7,577 bases of DNA from CAYRVX01 sp964642165 (GTDB lineage: Bacteria; Planctomycetota; Phycisphaerae; SM23-33): NCBI GenBank assembly GCA_964642165.1, contig CAZXOC010000330.1, forward strand, positions 1 to 7,577, written 5' to 3'. Under the pieces are notes generated by a model. That model searched no databases and was not told the origin of the DNA. It saw only the letters and a program-made list of their open reading frames with translations. Each line of letters starts with the position of its first letter. Position 1 is the first letter of the stretch. A program made the translations under genes and the position numbers. Shown one piece after another: positions 6,055-7,577 of this stretch.

Positions 6055-6368
6055 GCGGCCACCCCATTCCTTCGGATCTCTGCCACGATGGGACTGCGCG
6101 TCAACGGGCCCTCTGTGAACTCCTTCAAAGAGAAGGTGACCGTGGAGATGATCACGTCGTTGGCGAAGCCGACTTCCCATGCTGCGTCGATGATCGTGCG
6201 GTCGTCGTCCTCGTCGAGGCCCTTCACCACGACACACACGTCCAGGTCACTATCGGGATGGGCCTCGCCACGGGCGCGGGAACCGAAGGCCCAGACCCGC
6301 GCCTCAGGGAAGTGAGCCCGTACTCGCTGCGCGAAGGTCTTCAGGATGCTGAGATCGCTCTCGGTCAT
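6051..6368 (-). CDS. MNT-type minimal nucleotidyltransferase, probable antitoxin of the HEPN pair
   Basis: This is a 105-residue protein of the DNA polymerase beta-like nucleotidyltransferase superfamily. The active-site signature is GSRARG (29-34) followed by SDLD (40-43), with metal-binding D41 and D43. D71 (FANDVIIST) is the candidate third acidic residue. In known MNT-HEPN modules the MNT enzyme neutralises the HEPN toxin by nucleotidylating it (shown for MntA-HepT); the same role here is inference. The start at 6368 is chosen because GGAAGGTG precedes it at normal spacing and because a promoter at 6391-6419 would begin transcription about 16 nt upstream. An alternative ATG at 6383 would be at the very 5' end of the mRNA. 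The stop overlaps the HEPN start by 4 nt, so the genes are translationally coupled, with MNT first. Confidence 0.9.
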   Translation of the reverse strand: MTESDLSILKTFAQRVRAHFPEARVWAFGSRARGEAHPDSDLDVCVVVKGLDEDDDRTIIDAAWEVGFANDVIISTVTFSLKEFTEGPLTRSPIVAEIRRNGVAA

Positions 6369-6390
6369 CTTCGCACCTTCCATCGCCACG

Positions 6391-6419
6391 ATTCTACCGC
6401 GCCTCTCGCCCCCTGCCAA
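6391..6419 (-). promoter_or_regulatory. Sigma70-like promoter of the MNT-HEPN module
   Basis: On the minus strand, TTGGCA (6419-6414) and TAGAAT (6396-6391) are separated by exactly 17 nt. The predicted transcription start near 6384 leaves a leader of about 16 nt carrying the GGAAGGTG site. This would give the module its own promoter, independent of the beta-helix gene. The rest of the gap to the beta-helix stop holds only a short CGCAG/CTGCG hairpin (6441-6454) without a T-run. Confidence 0.65.
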
Positions 6420-6494
6420 TCCGACCACGCAGCAGGGCGTCGCAGACGGCTGCGGCATTGGGTTGTCCGCGGGCCGACGAAGCACCGGCGGCGT

Positions 6495-7577
6495 CTACCG
6501 CACCAGCGACCGGACGAACTGGAACATCGCCAGGCGGGCCTTGGGCAGGTCGCTCCAGCGACAGAAGACATTGGCCTTGAGCACGCCGTCCGGCTCGACG
6601 CGCGTGGCGCACAGCACGGCGCTTTGCCCGGCACGGCCGAGGCGGGCGTAGAAGCCGTCCTGGAACTCAAGGATCCCCGTGACGGGCTCGGCGGAGTCGG
6701 CGAAGAGCTCCCGGGCGCGTATCCAGCGGGTCTCGCCCTCCGCCGGCTCGACGGCGACGATCGCGACGACCTGGGGTGACTCGCAGGTCAACATGACCGC
6801 GCCCTTCAGCGCCATCTTCCCCGGCACGCGAAGACGCGTGGAGCGATAGCGGACGGCCTCGCCCGGGGTCATCTTCTTCCAGCCCGCCGGGACGCCGAAG
6901 ATGAGTCCCGTCTTCTCGTCCCACTGCCGCGGGCCGTACCAGGCCGTGCCCAGGCCCAGCTCGTGGGCGCCCAGATCGGGGGCCTTGCCCAGGTACGGGC
7001 CGGTGAGGTTCGGCAGGGCGACGCCGGCGTCGATGAGCTTGGAGCCCGCCTTCGGCCGCAGCAGGTAGTGCCGAAAGCGCCAGTCGTCCGGCAGCGGCGT
7101 GCCCTGGAGCTTCGAGGAGTAGTAGGGCTTGCCGCCCGGCGGCTCGACGCGCTCCCGGAAGCACTCCTGGTAGTCGACGTGGACGCTGTGCTTGTCCCAC
7201 CCGTGCCTGGCGGCCAGCTCCCCGTAGCGGATGCCGCTCCACGGCTCGACGCCGCCGGTGCCGTAGGCGTTGTGGTCCACGCGCACGGGCCAGATGCCCG
7301 GGCGGAAGCGGCCGCTCGACGCCAGCGGGCCCTTCGTGCACCGCAGCCAGACGTTGTTCACGATCCGTCCGCGGAGGATGTCGCCGCCCTGGCCCAGACG
7401 CGAGGACTTCGTCAGGAACGTGTTGCCGGCGATGACGCTCGGCCCGGTGATGCTCTTGACCTTCAGCGCGTGGAGGTACGTCCCGACGTTGACGTTGTCG
7501 AAGAGGTACCACGGCCCGCCCTTCATCGGCTGGAAGCTGAAGCCGCACATCGAGTTGTAGCAGCGGTTGTTCCACAG
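6495..7577 (-). CDS. Right-handed parallel beta-helix protein, C-terminal 360 aa; 5' end outside window
   Basis: The frame is open through the right window edge (it reads LWNNRCYNS before the first internal Met), so the N-terminus, and any signal peptide, is missing. Residues 1-110 have the short rungs of a pectate-lyase-like beta-helix with Asn-rich turns: WNNRCYN, FDNVNVG, IAGNTFL, IVNNVWL and VDHNAYG. Residues 181-206 carry LIDAGVALPNL and GKAPDLGAHE, the usual end motif of large secreted beta-helix proteins. Such proteins commonly bind or cleave polysaccharides at the cell surface, but catalytic residues cannot be judged from this part. Residues about 222-360 form a separate domain, beginning GLIFGVPAGWKKMTPGEAVR and ending in ARLAMFQFVRSLVR, faintly reminiscent of PsbP/MOG1-like domains (weak inference). 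The gene ends 126 nt before the MNT start. Family call is good; substrate is unknown. Confidence 0.85.
   Translation of the reverse strand: MWNNRCYNSMCGFSFQPMKGGPWYLFDNVNVGTYLHALKVKSITGPSVIAGNTFLTKSSRLGQGGDILRGRIVNNVWLRCTKGPLASSGRFRPGIWPVRVDHNAYGTGGVEPWSGIRYGELAARHGWDKHSVHVDYQECFRERVEPPGGKPYYSSKLQGTPLPDDWRFRHYLLRPKAGSKLIDAGVALPNLTGPYLGKAPDLGAHELGLGTAWYGPRQWDEKTGLIFGVPAGWKKMTPGEAVRYRSTRLRVPGKMALKGAVMLTCESPQVVAIVAVEPAEGETRWIRARELFADSAEPVTGILEFQDGFYARLGRAGQSAVLCATRVEPDGVLKANVFCRWSDLPKARLAMFQFVRSLVR

Noticed and set aside
6369..6485. Longer MNT protein starting at 6485 or 6383
   Set aside because: The extension from 6485 runs through the TTGGCA-N17-TAGAAT promoter, and 6383 would sit at the transcript's first base; family similarity starts after 6368.
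5910..6779. Plus-strand open frame crossing the N run
   Set aside because: It is open only because N codons are not stops. It is antisense to the MNT gene and the beta-helix end.

Overview
The window is GC-rich bacterial DNA from a draft assembly; a run of exactly 100 N (5927-6026) marks a scaffold gap. An EF-G of the EF-G2-like type, a bL28 of the long 'GKAKYLGG/TGKTKR' style and a secreted right-handed beta-helix protein together suggest a Planctomycetota or related PVC-group bacterium. This is inferred from protein character only and is not proven.

Layout, plus strand (1-3504): the 3' part of an elongation factor G gene comes first. It is followed by three uncharacterised co-directional genes (1021-1800, 1828-2856, 2835-3137) and then rpmB (bL28). 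The three middle genes are tightly packed, with a 27-nt gap and then a 22-nt overlap. They use AGG/AGA arginine and A/T-ending codons much more than the flanking translation genes, so they look like an acquired block between two housekeeping genes. Two strong hairpins (3541-3608) separate rpmB from the convergent minus-strand genes.

Layout, minus strand (7577 down to 3630): the C-terminal part of a beta-helix protein runs off the right edge. After a sigma70-like promoter comes a two-gene MNT-HEPN module, a minimal nucleotidyltransferase followed by a HEPN/UPF0332 protein. The assembly gap falls inside the HEPN gene. Both of its ends can still be read: a GTG start overlapping the MNT stop (GTGA), and a C-terminus ending at 5682. 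Next are two radical SAM genes joined by another GTGA overlap: a PflA/AmrS-like (COG1180-type) enzyme with two N-terminal cysteine clusters, and a spore-photoproduct-lyase-like (COG1533-type) enzyme.

How the genes work together: the MNT-HEPN pair is most likely a toxin-antitoxin module. The two radical SAM enzymes are probably made from one transcript; their substrates are unknown. No RNA genes, CRISPR arrays or insertion sequences were recognised. The items most worth a second look are the HEPN gene hidden by the gap, the coupled radical SAM pair, and the uncharacterised three-gene block between fusA and rpmB.
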